A stretch of 64,000 nt of DNA. Source: Streptococcus minor DSM 17118. GTDB lineage: Bacteria > Bacillota > Bacilli > Lactobacillales > Streptococcaceae. Positions 63,545 to 64,000 of the stretch are shown piece after piece. The notes beneath the pieces were generated by a model. The model did not search any database and was not told where the DNA came from. It was given only the letters and a program-made list of their open reading frames with translations. How positions within the stretch are numbered: position 1 is the stretch's first letter; each line of letters begins with the position of its first letter. Where the stretch lies: assembly GCF_000377005.1 (NCBI RefSeq), contig NZ_AQYB01000032.1, forward strand, positions 154,830-218,829. Direction: 5' to 3'. Both the position numbers and the translations under genes were made by a program.

Positions 63545-63559
63545 AGGAAATCCTCCTTA

Positions 63560-63953
63560 TGATACTAGTCTAACAAAAAAATAAAAATTTGACAGAGTTG
63601 GTGGCTTCTGCATAAAAGTTTCACTTGAATTTTGTTACAAAAAAAGATGAGAGGATGAGTATATGGAGTTGATTGTGTACGAATTGTATAAAAAATGCTG
63701 GAAGAAATCGGGCAACTAACTGGTGGATAGCCGATAGCAAGGAGCAGATTATCATTGAAGTAGTGCTGATTCAGCCTATGACTAAGGTCAATGCAACTAG
63801 ATCCTCTCCGTGCATCAAGCATTTAATGGCAGAATAAAGATGAAATAACAAGTAAAACAAGGTTTGCAAAACTGAGTTTGAGAAACATTAGATTAAGTTT
63901 ATTCAATTTATATGTTATAATCGATAAAGTTTATGTAGATAAGAGAATGAACT
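63560..63953 (+). other. intergenic region with possible gene remnant
   Basis: About 390 bases without a convincing gene. Between 63655 and 63835 two overlapping frames carry fragments that look protein-like (MLEEIGQLTGG in one; NWWIADSKEQIIIEVVL in another, ending at a TAA near 63835), as if a short gene had been broken by frameshifts. I cannot name it. Confidence 0.3.
63913..63921 (+). promoter_or_regulatory. promoter of the terminal XRE gene
   Basis: TG-T-TATAAT extended -10; start expected near 63928. Confidence 0.6.
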
Positions 63954-64000
63954 ATGGCACTTAATTATAAACCGTTATGGATACAACTTATAAAAAAGGA
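63954..64000 (+). CDS. XRE family regulator, 5' end only
   Basis: The last 47 bases open a gene whose first residues, MALNYKPLWIQLIKKG, match the N-terminus of the small YozG-like Cro/C1 regulators. An extended -10 lies 33-41 bases upstream; the ribosome site is weak (AGAG). The rest lies outside the window, so the call is based on 15 residues. Confidence 0.55.
   Translation, partial: MALNYKPLWIQLIKK

Overview
The window reads as chromosomal DNA of a Streptococcus, most likely in the mitis/sanguinis group. This rests on gene content recognised from the translations: MurM and MurN peptidoglycan branching enzymes, FtsW next to PEP carboxylase, a GH25 muramidase directly after tpiA, prfB-ftsE-ftsX, a preQ1-II riboswitch before queT, a Mn2+ riboswitch before an mgtA-type P-type ATPase, and a competence combox. 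Several proteins (MurA, HprK, MurM, FtsX) look clearly different from the S. pneumoniae versions I remember, so I do not call it S. pneumoniae. No tRNA, rRNA, CRISPR array, insertion sequence or prophage was seen. The species is not resolved.

Layout. 1-16.4 kb is core housekeeping: the end of an unknown gene, murA, a GNAT enzyme, map, a YihY membrane protein, a B3/B4-domain protein, riboswitch-controlled queT, tex-sprT, a DUF4097-like/PspC pair, a Nudix hydrolase, hprK-lgt with two small membrane-linked genes, two U32 proteins for tRNA wobble hydroxylation, and a PC4-like gene with a combox. 16.4-28.1 kb holds bioY with a BirA-type operator, an SGNH hydrolase, a four-gene osmoprotectant ABC transporter, glutathione reductase, a MacAB-like efflux set, a flavin-dependent monooxygenase and a TetR regulator. 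28.3-32.9 kb is mainly minus strand: lysS, a three-gene operon (DUF368 lipid transporter, ybaK, histidine phosphatase) and a small GH25 lysozyme. 33-41 kb is plus strand: an ECF S component with a DUF4430 lipoprotein, ftsW, ppc, an ECF-like sigma factor with its membrane anti-sigma factor, and tuf. 41-48.8 kb is the most accessory-looking part: a minus-strand XRE/membrane-protein operon, then two large secreted wall enzymes (VanY-type and GH25-type) that share GBS Bsp-like repeats and flank tpiA. 48.9-53.5 kb is a minus-strand HD hydrolase-Cof-murM-murN operon. 53.6-64 kb has a DUF1934 gene, mgtA, a GDPD, a TM2 protein, queG, prfB (programmed +1 frameshift), ftsE, ftsX, an MBL hydrolase and the start of an XRE regulator.

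How the genes fit together. Three themes recur. (1) tRNA wobble modification: queT imports a queuosine precursor, queG makes the last (cobalamin-dependent) step, and the two U32 proteins hydroxylate wobble uridine. The ECF S component plus DUF4430 lipoprotein could be a corrinoid uptake pair feeding QueG; this is inference. (2) Envelope building and remodelling: murA, lgt, the DUF368 transporter, ftsW, murM/murN, ftsE/ftsX and three secreted wall hydrolases. (3) Regulation visible in DNA: two riboswitches, a BirA operator, a cre site, a combox, an ECF-type sigma promoter, tandem hairpins before ftsW, and at least six genes whose start codon sits 6-7 nt after a good -10 box, as expected for leaderless mRNAs.

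Start codons were chosen from ribosome binding sites and promoter positions, and often lie downstream of the longest possible open frame.
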